Source: Parahaliea mediterranea (GTDB lineage Bacteria > Pseudomonadota > Gammaproteobacteria > Pseudomonadales > Halieaceae). From it: a DNA stretch of 64,000 bases. A program made the translations under genes and the position numbers. The notes beneath the pieces were generated by a model, which was not told the DNA's origin, made no database searches, and saw only the letters and a program-made list of their open reading frames with translations. Positions 43,473-51,763 of this stretch are shown here, piece after piece. Every line of letters begins with the position of its first letter. The first letter of the stretch is position 1. The DNA lies in assembly GCF_003402235.1 (NCBI RefSeq), contig NZ_QEWO01000005.1, forward strand, positions 513,669 through 577,668, read 5' to 3'.

Positions 43473-44887
43473 AACCTGCGCGTCGACATTTTCTTAAATC
43501 GCTGGCCTACGCAGGCGGTTCCCTGAGCTTGCTGGCAGGTAGCTGGCGTGAGGCGCTGGCCGGCAGTACAGGCTACCCCCGACTATTACACGGCCCCTTG
43601 CCCGGGGCAGTGTCTGCAGACAGTATCCAGTTGTGGATGCGGGCCAGTGGCCGCTATCCTGTGAGTGTGCGATACGGACAGCGGCCAGACCTGTCCGATG
43701 CACGGCAAAGCGAGATTGCGCAGGCCGGCCCCGGGGACGACTTTGTGGCGCGTATCGCGTTGACCGGATTGCAACCGGGCACCACCTACTACTATCGCCC
43801 CTGGGTGGACGGCAAGCCCGCCAAGTACCTGGACAATGTGCCGCCCTTCCAGTTCACCACAGCCCCGGCGGGGCCGGCGCGCTTTCGCCTGGGTTTTGGT
43901 TCCTGTGCTCGCTGGCAGGAATTTCCCCAACAGCCCATCTGGCATGCACTGGATCGCTGGGAGCCCGATCTGTTCTGCTGGCTGGGAGATAACATCTATG
44001 CCGATACAGTCGAGCCTGGAATTATGTCGGACCTGTATAAAATCCAGCGGGCGGTGCCGGAATACCAGCGCTTCGGGAACCGGGTGCCGCAGCTGGCGAT
44101 CTGGGACGATCATGATTACGGCCTGAACAACAGCGATGTTAACAATCCGATGCGCGAGGAGAGCCTGGCGCTGTTCAAGCGCTACTGGGCCAATCCGGGT
44201 TATGGCACCGCGCAGACACCCGGCGTATTCTTCCAGTATCACTACGGCGGCGTGGACTTCTTCTTTCTTGACAACCGCTATCATCGCGACCCTAATGAGC
44301 AGCCCGACGGCCCGGGCAAAAGCCAGTTGGGCGCGGGCCAGTTGGCCTGGCTGAAGGCCGGGCTGAAGGCGAGCCGGGCCCCCTTCAAGTTGTTGATCTG
44401 CGGCGGTGGGTGGTCACACAACCCGGCGGCCTTTGGCGAAGACAACTGGACCAGCTACCGCCACGAGCGCGACGGCCTGTTTGATTTTATTCGTGATGAA
44501 GAGATCGGCGGGGTAATCCTGATGTCTGGTGACGTTCACCGGGCGGAAGCCAACTGTATCCCGCGTTCCGGCGAGGCAGGCTATGACCTTTATGAGTTTG
44601 TCAGCTCGGGCCTGGCCCAGGATACGCCCATACCCGAATCGATAGAGGTGCCGGAAATTCGTCTTCGGGAACCCTTCACCGGCGGTCACAACGCCGGCAT
44701 CGTCGACTTTGACCTCACACTCGATGACCCGCAGGTGCGCTTCAATGTGGTCAATGCCGGGGCGCAAAGCGTCTGGGATGAGCCGGTCACAGTGCGCGCC
44801 AGTGAATTGCGCAACGGTGTGTCCAGCTGGCGGCAGAAGGTGGATCCCGAGTTGCCCTCTCCGCGCAGGGACGACATCAACGCGTGA
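43469..44887 (+). CDS. PhoD-like alkaline phosphatase/phosphodiesterase, Tat-exported
   Basis: A 472-residue metallophosphatase of the PhoD-like family. It has a twin-arginine signal (ARRHFLKSLAYAGGSLSLLAG) and an N-terminal beta domain, then metal-site motifs FGSCARWQEFP, LFCWLGDNIYAD, AIWDDHDYG and ILMSGDVHRAE. PhoD enzymes cleave phosphomono- and diesters in the periplasm. The gene overlaps the kinase stop (ATGA) and the HAD gene (GTGA), so it belongs to the two-component operon. It could act on inositol-phosphate esters or phospholipid head groups; this is inferred from context. Confidence 0.9.
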   Translation: MKPARRHFLKSLAYAGGSLSLLAGSWREALAGSTGYPRLLHGPLPGAVSADSIQLWMRASGRYPVSVRYGQRPDLSDARQSEIAQAGPGDDFVARIALTGLQPGTTYYYRPWVDGKPAKYLDNVPPFQFTTAPAGPARFRLGFGSCARWQEFPQQPIWHALDRWEPDLFCWLGDNIYADTVEPGIMSDLYKIQRAVPEYQRFGNRVPQLAIWDDHDYGLNNSDVNNPMREESLALFKRYWANPGYGTAQTPGVFFQYHYGGVDFFFLDNRYHRDPNEQPDGPGKSQLGAGQLAWLKAGLKASRAPFKLLICGGGWSHNPAAFGEDNWTSYRHERDGLFDFIRDEEIGGVILMSGDVHRAEANCIPRSGEAGYDLYEFVSSGLAQDTPIPESIEVPEIRLREPFTGGHNAGIVDFDLTLDDPQVRFNVVNAGAQSVWDEPVTVRASELRNGVSSWRQKVDPELPSPRRDDINA

Positions 44888-45531
44888 TATTCACCCACTG
44901 TCAGGCGGTGATTTTTGACTGCGACGGGGTGCTGGTGGACAGCGAATACCTCTGCCATGTGGCGCTGTCCGCCGCTCTGCAGGACCTGGGTATTGATGAG
45001 CCCGCCCAGGCGCTGTACACCGAGTTTGGTGGCGTCGAACTGGCGCGGATTTTTGTAGCCATGGAGCGCCGGCACCGTGTCGACCTGCCGGCGGGATTCG
45101 AGGCTCGCTACCGGGCAGGGGTGCAGGCGCTGTTTGCCGAGCGCCTGCAACCGGTGAGCGGCATCGAGTCCGTGTTGCGCCAGCTCACCCTGCCTTTTTG
45201 CGTGGCATCCAACGGGCCGCGGGCCAAAATAGAATACTCCCTTGGTTTGACCTGCTTGCGGGGCTACTTTGGCGAACGGATTTACAGCGCCTACGAGGTG
45301 GGGGCCTGGAAGCCGGATCCGGGGCTGTTCCTGGCCGCCGCTGGCGGTCTGGGGGTGGCGCCGCAGCATTGCCTGGTGGTGGAAGACAGTCCGGTGGGCG
45401 TGCGCGCCGCGCGGGCAGCTGGTATGCCGGTGCTGCGCTACTGCCCGGATGCAGGGTCTGATGCCGGGGACGTGCCCACTATCCAGCGGATGGCGCAGCT
45501 GCCTGCGCTGCTGGGTCTGCCCCGGCGCTGA
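44884..45531 (+). CDS. HAD-family hydrolase, phosphoglucomutase/phosphatase-like
   Basis: A 215-residue HAD subfamily protein. The catalytic start FDCDGVLVDSEYL has nucleophile Asp12 and Asp14, and a helical cap follows. Motif II is CVASNGPRAKIE, motif III Lys is in GAWKPDPGLFLAAA, and the acidic motif IV is VVEDSPVGVRAARAAGM. Close relatives dephosphorylate small sugar phosphates or isomerise beta-phosphoglucose. It starts with GTG at 44884, overlapping the PhoD-like stop. Last gene of the rightward array, ending three bases before the convergent SnoaL-like gene. Probably removes phosphate from a small cytoplasmic ester (inference). Confidence 0.88.
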   Translation: MIFTHCQAVIFDCDGVLVDSEYLCHVALSAALQDLGIDEPAQALYTEFGGVELARIFVAMERRHRVDLPAGFEARYRAGVQALFAERLQPVSGIESVLRQLTLPFCVASNGPRAKIEYSLGLTCLRGYFGERIYSAYEVGAWKPDPGLFLAAAGGLGVAPQHCLVVEDSPVGVRAARAAGMPVLRYCPDAGSDAGDVPTIQRMAQLPALLGLPRR

Positions 45532-45533
45532 AT

Positions 45534-46118
45534 TCAGCCCGCCGGCGCCGTGCCGTGCACTCCCAGGTAGTGTGAGCCCAGGTTGGGGTTTTCCGGCAGC
45601 TGGGTGTTGATTTCATAGAGCCGCTCGTAGCGGGTTTCCTTGATCAGCCACTTGCCGTTCACCCTCTCGTAGCTGTCCCAGTACAGGGCGGTACCGGTAG
45701 TGTGGTGCTGGTTGGCCAGAATCCACATGTGGTCCGCCAGGTACCAGATGCCGCGGGCTTCGGTGGCGCTGAGGATTTCGATCTCCGGCTGGTGGCCGTT
45801 GTGGTGGCCCACCGACGCCTTGGTGAAGGCGTGCTGGATGTTGTCCAGGTAGGCCTGGCGGCCTTCCACCTTCCACTCGTAGTGGCCGCCGATGAAGTGC
45901 ACCAGCACATCGTCGTGGAACAGGGTGGCCAGCTCGTCCAGGTTGGCGGTGTCGATACAGCGGAAATACGCGTGCTTGAGCTGCTTGATGGCCTCGATAT
46001 CCATCAGCTGCTGGATATTGCGGCGCAGGCCTTCCAGGTCGGTGCCGTCGGCCTCCAGCGGCAGGCCGCCGCCCATGTTCATGTTCTGCTTGTTCAGTAC
46101 CTGGCGCTGTTCGCTCAT
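45534..46118 (-). CDS. SnoaL/NTF2-like protein
   Basis: A 194-residue nuclear-transport-factor-2-fold protein of the SnoaL-like group. The typical helix IEAIKQLKHAYFRCIDTANLDELATLFHDD is followed by beta-strands containing WYLADHMW and YWDSYERVNGKWLIKETRYER. Such proteins are small hydratases, isomerases or dehydratases, often in steroid or aromatic breakdown; the substrate is unknown. The ATG at 46118 has a GGAGG site. It converges on the HAD gene and lies downstream of the aminotransferase terminator, so it is probably a separate transcript. Confidence 0.82.
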   Translation of the reverse strand: MSEQRQVLNKQNMNMGGGLPLEADGTDLEGLRRNIQQLMDIEAIKQLKHAYFRCIDTANLDELATLFHDDVLVHFIGGHYEWKVEGRQAYLDNIQHAFTKASVGHHNGHQPEIEILSATEARGIWYLADHMWILANQHHTTGTALYWDSYERVNGKWLIKETRYERLYEINTQLPENPNLGSHYLGVHGTAPAG

Positions 46119-46219
46119 GGTCGATCCTCCGTTTACGTGCGACCAGTGTACGGAGGGGGCGCCAGGCGGTTAAGTGCCGCGCGCGCCAGCGGGGGCTAGA
46201 TAGTTAAGCCGTTGCCGGC

Positions 46220-46245
46220 AAAAAAAGCCCGGCGCGGGGCCGGGC
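46220..46245 (-). terminator. rho-independent terminator of the aminotransferase gene
   Basis: On the minus strand, GCCCGGC and GCCGGGC pair around a short GC loop and are followed directly by seven T residues. It begins 14 bases after the aminotransferase stop codon. Confidence 0.88.
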
Positions 46246-46258
46246 ACAGGTAAAACGC

Positions 46259-47626
46259 TTACTGGATGCCGAAGTGGCCGGCTGTTTCGTCCAGCGCCAT
46301 GCCCAGCTTCTCGATCAGGATGTCGATTTCGCCGGTGGAGCACACCAGGGGCGGTGCCATGATCATGGCGTCGCCGGTCTGGCGCACCATCAGGCCGTTG
46401 CTGTTGGCGCGGTCGCGGCAGTACACGGCGCCGGCGCTTTCCGGCGCCAGGCGCTCGCGGCTGCCTTTGTCCTTCACCAGTTCCAGCGCGGCAAACATGC
46501 CTTCGCCGCGCACCTGGCCCACGATGGGGTGGCCTTCAAACTCGCGCAGGCGGCGCTGGAAGTGGGGGGCCACTTCGCTGGCGGCGGTTTCGATGATGTT
46601 GCTTTCCCGCAGGATTTTGAGGGTGGCGATGCCCGCCGCGCAGGCGGCGGGGTGGCCGGAGTAGGTGAGGCCGTGGGTGAACTCGCCACCGCCGGCCAGC
46701 AGCACATCGGCCACGGTGTCGCCCACCATCACGCCGCCCAGGGGCATGTAGCCGTTGGTGATGGCCTTGGCGAAGGTCATCAGGTGGGGCTTCATGCCGT
46801 AGGTTTCGCTGCCAAACCATTTGCCGGTGCGGCCAAAGCCGCAGATCACTTCGTCGGCAATCAGCAGGATGTCGCGCTCGTCGCAGATGCGCTGCACCTC
46901 CGGCCAGTAGTTGGACGGCGGAATGATTACCCCGCCGGCGCCCTGCACTGGCTCGGCGATGAAGGCGGCAACTTTGTCTTCACCCAGCTCGTCGATTTTG
47001 GCTTCCAACTCGCGCGCCACCTGCACGCCGTAGTCTTCCGGGCTCAGGTCGCCGCCGTTTTCAAACCAGTGCGGCTGGTTGATGTGGTGTACGTAATCAA
47101 GGCCAATCACCTGCTTGTGCATGGGCGCCATGCCGCCGAGGGAGCCTGCGGCAATGGTAGAGCCGTGATAGGCGTTCTTGCGGCTGATGATCAGCTTCTT
47201 CTCGGGCTTGCCGATCAGGTCGTAGTAGCGGTGCACCAGGCGGATGTTGGTGTCGTTTGCCTCGGAGCCGGAGTTGGTGAAGAACACATGGTTGAACTGG
47301 GCCGGGGTGACCTCCGCCAGCAGTTGCGCCAGCTCCACTGCCGGCTGGTTGGAGCATTTGAAGAAGTTGTTGTAGAAGGGCAGTTCCTGCAACTGGCGGT
47401 ACACGGCGTCTACGATCTGCTGCTGGCTGTAGCCTAGGTTGCAGCACCACAGGCCGGACATGCCATCGAGCATGGTGTTGCCGTCGGTGTCGTGGATGTA
47501 AATGTGCTCGGCGCGATTGACGATGCGCCCGCCCTGCTCGGCGTAGGTGTGCAGGTCGGTAAAGGGGTGCAGGTGGTGGGCGCGGTCGAGCTGTTTGAGC
47601 GCGGCGCTGTCTGCGGTTGTGTTCAT
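46259..47626 (-). CDS. class III aminotransferase (putrescine/omega-amine:pyruvate type)
   Basis: A 455-residue PLP-dependent aminotransferase. Landmarks are MLDGMSGLWCCNLGYSQQQI, FTNSGSEANDTNIRLVH, the DEVICGFGRTGKWFG segment (cofactor Asp) and the Schiff-base Lys287 in MTFAKAITNGYMPLGG. Sequence style matches the SpuC/omega-amino acid-pyruvate group, which uses putrescine, cadaverine or beta-alanine. The ATG at 47626 has a GGAGGA site. It is divergent from a glutamine-synthetase-family gene, a pairing common in polyamine breakdown. The exact amine is not readable from the sequence. Confidence 0.9.
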   Translation of the reverse strand: MNTTADSAALKQLDRAHHLHPFTDLHTYAEQGGRIVNRAEHIYIHDTDGNTMLDGMSGLWCCNLGYSQQQIVDAVYRQLQELPFYNNFFKCSNQPAVELAQLLAEVTPAQFNHVFFTNSGSEANDTNIRLVHRYYDLIGKPEKKLIISRKNAYHGSTIAAGSLGGMAPMHKQVIGLDYVHHINQPHWFENGGDLSPEDYGVQVARELEAKIDELGEDKVAAFIAEPVQGAGGVIIPPSNYWPEVQRICDERDILLIADEVICGFGRTGKWFGSETYGMKPHLMTFAKAITNGYMPLGGVMVGDTVADVLLAGGGEFTHGLTYSGHPAACAAGIATLKILRESNIIETAASEVAPHFQRRLREFEGHPIVGQVRGEGMFAALELVKDKGSRERLAPESAGAVYCRDRANSNGLMVRQTGDAMIMAPPLVCSTGEIDILIEKLGMALDETAGHFGIQ

Positions 47627-47725
47627 GGCCTGTCCTCCGGTGCCAGTGCCCTGCGGGCGGCTCGCCGCGGCGCCGGGACTCTACCCGGAAGTGTTATAGT
47701 CGCGGTTTGCGGTTCGGTGTTTAAT

Positions 47726-47750
47726 GCTGTGATCATAAGTCTGTCACAGC
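47726..47750. promoter_or_regulatory. inverted repeat in the divergent amine-gene promoter region
   Basis: GCTGTGA (47726-47732) and TCACAGC (47744-47750) form a perfect 7-bp inverted repeat with an 11-base spacer, midway between the two divergent genes. The spacer is too long for a standard CRP site (6 bases). It is probably the operator of an unlinked regulator. Confidence 0.5.
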
Positions 47751-47835
47751 GCTCACTTTTCGCCATTACCCCAAAGGTGGTGTTTTGGCAGGTCTCAAGT
47801 AACCGCGTAACGACATAAAGATGGAAGCAATCATC

Positions 47836-49185
47836 ATGGCTGACAGCGGCGAACGCCTGCAGGCCTTTCTCGACGCCCACCCGGACATTGAAGTGTTCGA
47901 GGTCATTCTCCCCGATATCGCCGGCGGTTTGCGCGGCAAATGGGTCACCCGCGACAAAATCCACAGCGTGCTGGCGGGGGAGCTGAAGCTGCCCGCCAGT
48001 TCCCTGGCCTTTGATGTGTTTGGCCGCGATGTGGAAGCCCTGGTGTTCGACACCGGCGATGGCGACAGCTACTGCGAGGCGGACATCGACACCCTGGTGC
48101 CGGTGCCCTGGGCCAGCCGCCCCACCGGGCAGATCATGATGTCCATGCGCGACCCCGAGGGCACCCCGAGCCCCCTGGATACCCGTTTTTTGCTGGAAGG
48201 GCTGGTGAACCGCTGCAAGGCGCTGGGCTACACGCCGGTGATGGCCAGCGAAATGGAGTTCTACCTGCTCAAGGACGGTGAGGACGACCTGGGCCGGCCC
48301 CTGCACACCCAGACCGACCGCGTGGGCGGCGTTACCTGCGCCGGCCAGACCTACAGCCTGGACACCATGGCGGAGATGGGCGAGGTGATGCACGCCATGC
48401 GCGATGCCGCCACCGCCCAGCAGCTGCCGGTGGATACCCTCACCAAGGAGAGCGCGCCCTCCCAGTACGAGATCAACCTGCTGCACTGCGACGACGCCCT
48501 GATCGCCGCCGACCAGGCCATCATGCTGCAGCGGGCCATTCGCGGTGTGGCGCGCGAACACGGCCTGCTGGCCACCTTCATGGCCAAGCCCTTTGGCGAC
48601 CTGGCTGGCAGCGGCATGCACGTGCACTGCAGCCTGGTGGATGCCGAGGGCAACAACGTGTTTGACGATGGCACCGGCATGGGCACGCCCCTGCTGCGCC
48701 AGGCCATTGCCGGCTGCATGGCGGCCATGGCCGACAGCATGCTGCTGCTGGCGCCCAACCTGAATTCCTATCGCCGCTTCCAGCGCGACTCCCATGCCCC
48801 GCTGGCCCCCTGCTGGGGCTACGAGAACCGTACGGTGTCGCTGCGGGTGCCCGCGGATGCGCCCACCGCCACCCGGCTCGAGCACCGGGTCGCCGGGGCC
48901 GATGCCCACCCCCACCTGGTGCTGGCGGCGATTCTGGCCGGCATGCTGCACGGTATCGAGAACCAGTTGGAGGCGCCGGACCCGCTGGAGGGCAACGCCT
49001 ACGAGCAGGTGCCCCCCAGTCTGCCCCGGCACTGGCCGGAGGCCATCGAGGCCTTTTCCAACTCCGACTTCATCCGCGAGTATTTTGGCGCTGAGTTCCA
49101 GCGTGTCTACACGCTGATCAAGCAGCAGGAGATGGATGAGTTCGACCGCCAGGTCACGCCGCTGGAGTACGACGCCAGCCTCTGA
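47836..49185 (+). CDS. glutamine-synthetase-family gamma-glutamylpolyamine ligase-like enzyme
   Basis: 449 residues, glutamine synthetase fold. The N-terminal domain (VFEVILPDIAGGLRGKWVTRDKI) is followed by catalytic segments ASEMEFYLL, PSQYEINLLHCDDALIAADQ, GSGMHVHCSL, PNLNSYRRF, RTVSLRVP and RLEHRVAGADAHPHL. It matches the PuuA/SpuI-like branch, which joins glutamate to putrescine or other amines, rather than housekeeping GlnA (no adenylylation Tyr loop recognised). I prefer the ATG at 47836, with GGAAG seven bases upstream, over the ATG at 47821. Divergent from the aminotransferase, which supports a role in amine use. Confidence 0.87.
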   Translation: MADSGERLQAFLDAHPDIEVFEVILPDIAGGLRGKWVTRDKIHSVLAGELKLPASSLAFDVFGRDVEALVFDTGDGDSYCEADIDTLVPVPWASRPTGQIMMSMRDPEGTPSPLDTRFLLEGLVNRCKALGYTPVMASEMEFYLLKDGEDDLGRPLHTQTDRVGGVTCAGQTYSLDTMAEMGEVMHAMRDAATAQQLPVDTLTKESAPSQYEINLLHCDDALIAADQAIMLQRAIRGVAREHGLLATFMAKPFGDLAGSGMHVHCSLVDAEGNNVFDDGTGMGTPLLRQAIAGCMAAMADSMLLLAPNLNSYRRFQRDSHAPLAPCWGYENRTVSLRVPADAPTATRLEHRVAGADAHPHLVLAAILAGMLHGIENQLEAPDPLEGNAYEQVPPSLPRHWPEAIEAFSNSDFIREYFGAEFQRVYTLIKQQEMDEFDRQVTPLEYDASL

Positions 49186-49200
49186 GCAAGAAGAGGCTGG
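49175..49200. other. stem-loop across the stop codon, between convergent genes
   Basis: CCAGCCTCT and AGAGGCTGG form a perfect 9-bp stem with an 8-base loop. It spans the end of the ligase gene (the stop codon is at 49183-49185) and stands 10 bases from the convergent TonB receptor stop. No T-tract is present on either side. It may serve as a two-way transcript end or RNA-stability element. Confidence 0.55.
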
Positions 49201-49209
49201 CGAGGGCCG

Positions 49210-51573
49210 TTACTCCCAGCTCAACCCCACCCGCATGCCAAAGGTGCGCGGGCGCTTGGGGCCAAAGAAGTGGGACGGCACCAAACCACCGTTGTTGTTC
49301 TGGCCGTCCCAGGTGAATTCGTCGGTGAGGTTTTCGACGTAGGCTTGCACGTACCAGTTGTCGTTGGATTCGTAGCCCACCCGCAGGGCGGATTCGGCGT
49401 AGTCGTCGATCTTGGTTTCGCTCAAGTCTTCCCAGCCGCCGCCGCGCTCGCTTTCCCAGAACACCTCCAGGCTGCCGGTGAGGTAGCCGCCAGACAGCGG
49501 GTAGCGGCCATCCAGCACCGCCGCGCCGGACCACTCCGGTGCCCAGAACAGGCGGCTGCCCTCGCAGCCGTTGGGGTCTTCCAGGCCGCAGATGGACTGC
49601 AGCTCGGTGGCCTCGGCGTCGAGGTAGGACAGGGCCAGATAGAACTCGAAGTACTCGCTGAGGCGGGTGGTGAGCGAGCCCTCCACGCCCCAGGACTCCA
49701 CCTCGCCCACGTTCTCCACCAGGGCCGCGCCGCCATCGGCGATCACTACCTGCAGGTCCTGGTACTCGTAGTAGAAGGCGGTCAGGTCCACGTTGGCGTT
49801 GCCGTTGAACCAGGAATCCTTGTAGCCGACTTCCCAGGAATCCACCGTTTCCGGGTCGAACTGGTTGGGCAAAAAGCCGTCGGCCTGAACGAGATCGGTG
49901 TTGCCGATGGCCGGCTCGCCGGCGGCGTTGTTGCCGAGGTTAAAGCTGCCGAAGCCGCCGGATTTAAAGCCCTCGGTAAAGCTGGCAAACAGCAGCATGT
50001 CGTCGGTGGGGCGGTACTTGGCCATCACCCGCAGGGTGGTGTCGTCCCAGCTCTGGGTGTCGCTGATAAAGCCATCGGTGGAGAAGCCATAGGCCCAGTA
50101 GGGGCCAAGCTCGCTCTCGGGCGTGGGCACCGACAGGGCAAAGTCCTTCTCGTCGTCGGTGTAGCGCACGCCCACTTCCACATCGAAATTGTCGGTGATG
50201 TAGTAGTCCAGGTTGACGTAGGTGGCCCAGCCGGAATAGTCGCCCTTGATGCGCCCGGTTTCGCGTAGCAGCCCGTCGGCGGCGGGTGAAAAGCTGGAGC
50301 CGTAGTAGGCGTACAGGTCCTCACAGCCGGAGAAGGTCATGCCGGCGTTGTAGTAGGCGCCGTAGTACTGGCACATAAAGTCTTCTTCGCCGATAAAGCC
50401 GAATTTGGCGTCGATGCTCTCTTTGTAATAGCTCACCCCGGCGTACCAGGACAGGGGGCCCTCGGTGTTGGAGGTCAGGCGCAATTCCTGCTGGAAGTAG
50501 TCGCCGGTCTGGTCCTGTTGGTAGTTGTTGATGTTCAGCGGGGTGCCGTCGTAGTCCTCGCTGTAGTAGTAGTCGTGGTCTTTGTAGCCGGTGTTGGAGG
50601 TGAGGGTGGCAAAGTCGAGGTCGTAGTCGATGGCCAGGCCCAGGGTGAGGATGTCGGCGGTGTCGTCATCGCCAACGGTGCGGTCGGAGTCGATGTCCTC
50701 GTCGCTGCCACCCAGTGTCACGCCGCCCAGGGCGCTATCGAAGGCCTCCCAGATGTCGCCCTCATCGATGGCGCGGTACATGGAGCCGCTCTGCTCCCGG
50801 TCTTCGTATTCCACCAGGGTGTTGACGGACAGGCGGTGGGCCTCGAAGGCGGTGGACCAGCGCAGGGCCCACTTGTCGTGCTCGATCACATCATCGCCGT
50901 CGAACACGTTCTTGGCGAAGCCGTCCTCGGTGGAATAGTAGCCCGCCAGGCGCATGGCAAAGGTGTCGCCCATCGGCAGGTTGATGGCGCCCTCGGCCAC
51001 GCCGTGGTTGCGCTCGCCCACGTCCAGGTCGACGTAGCCGTCGCTGCTGCCAATTTCCGCCTTGCGGGTGTGCACGCTCACCGCGCCGCCGATGGAGTTG
51101 CGGCCGAAGAGGAAGCCCTGTGGCCCGCGCAGAATTTCGGCCCGTTCGATGTCGTAAAGGCTGGTAACGGCGGAGCCGTTGCGTCCTTCGTACAGGTCGT
51201 TCTTGAAGAATGCGGCGGAAGGGTCGCCGCCCACGCCAAAGTCCTGGGTGCGCACACCGCGCACGCTGATGGCGTCGATGAAGCTGTCCTGGCTGTTGCC
51301 GGTAATGCCCGGGGTGTAGGACACCAGGTCCTTCACGTCGTTGAGGTTGACCTTATTGACAAAGTCGCCGGAGAGGGCGGTGATGGCCAGGGGCACATCC
51401 TGTACTGATTCGCTGCGCTTGGTGGCGGTGACCACCACCTCTTCCAGCGACTGGCCGAAGGCAGGCGCTCCCAGCGCCGTGGCCATGACTGCGGCGGAAA
51501 CCGCCCGCGCCAGGGTGGTTTTGCCTCCAGCGTGCAGCGCTGTCCGTCCGCCAACGTTTGCCGCCTTACCCAT
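49210..51573 (-). CDS. TonB-dependent receptor, third in the window
   Basis: A 787-residue receptor. An extended N-terminus with a signal-like stretch (AVSAAVMATALGAPAFGQS) is followed by a TonB-box-like SLEEVVVTATKRSESVQDV, the plug (AISVRGVRTQDFGVGGDPS; AEILRGPQGFLFGRNSIGGAVSV) and a barrel ending in an aromatic-rich strand (MRVGLSWE), where the final residue is Glu rather than the usual aromatic. It lies next to the amine-use pair but is convergent with it, so a link to polyamine uptake is only a possibility. The 190-base upstream gap holds its promoter region and nothing else I can identify. Confidence 0.92.
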   Translation of the reverse strand: MGKAANVGGRTALHAGGKTTLARAVSAAVMATALGAPAFGQSLEEVVVTATKRSESVQDVPLAITALSGDFVNKVNLNDVKDLVSYTPGITGNSQDSFIDAISVRGVRTQDFGVGGDPSAAFFKNDLYEGRNGSAVTSLYDIERAEILRGPQGFLFGRNSIGGAVSVHTRKAEIGSSDGYVDLDVGERNHGVAEGAINLPMGDTFAMRLAGYYSTEDGFAKNVFDGDDVIEHDKWALRWSTAFEAHRLSVNTLVEYEDREQSGSMYRAIDEGDIWEAFDSALGGVTLGGSDEDIDSDRTVGDDDTADILTLGLAIDYDLDFATLTSNTGYKDHDYYYSEDYDGTPLNINNYQQDQTGDYFQQELRLTSNTEGPLSWYAGVSYYKESIDAKFGFIGEEDFMCQYYGAYYNAGMTFSGCEDLYAYYGSSFSPAADGLLRETGRIKGDYSGWATYVNLDYYITDNFDVEVGVRYTDDEKDFALSVPTPESELGPYWAYGFSTDGFISDTQSWDDTTLRVMAKYRPTDDMLLFASFTEGFKSGGFGSFNLGNNAAGEPAIGNTDLVQADGFLPNQFDPETVDSWEVGYKDSWFNGNANVDLTAFYYEYQDLQVVIADGGAALVENVGEVESWGVEGSLTTRLSEYFEFYLALSYLDAEATELQSICGLEDPNGCEGSRLFWAPEWSGAAVLDGRYPLSGGYLTGSLEVFWESERGGGWEDLSETKIDDYAESALRVGYESNDNWYVQAYVENLTDEFTWDGQNNNGGLVPSHFFGPKRPRTFGMRVGLSWE

Positions 51574-51763
51574 GCCTGCTTTCCCCGTTTTGTTGGTGTA
51601 ATAAGTCTATCTGCCATTCGGGTCTGCCAGGCGTGGCGCTCGGACCCGATAGGGCGCTGGCAACAATATACTCCCAAGCGTGCCAATTGCCCTGCGCTGC
51701 TTACTGTGACTTATTTACGGCATGGGCTTGCGTCTTTCCGGGGCCACAAATCAAGCGCAGGCG

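Noticed and set aside
47726..47750. CRP binding site
   Set aside because: The half-sites TGTGA and TCACA are 11 bases apart instead of 6, so it was kept only as an unassigned inverted repeat.
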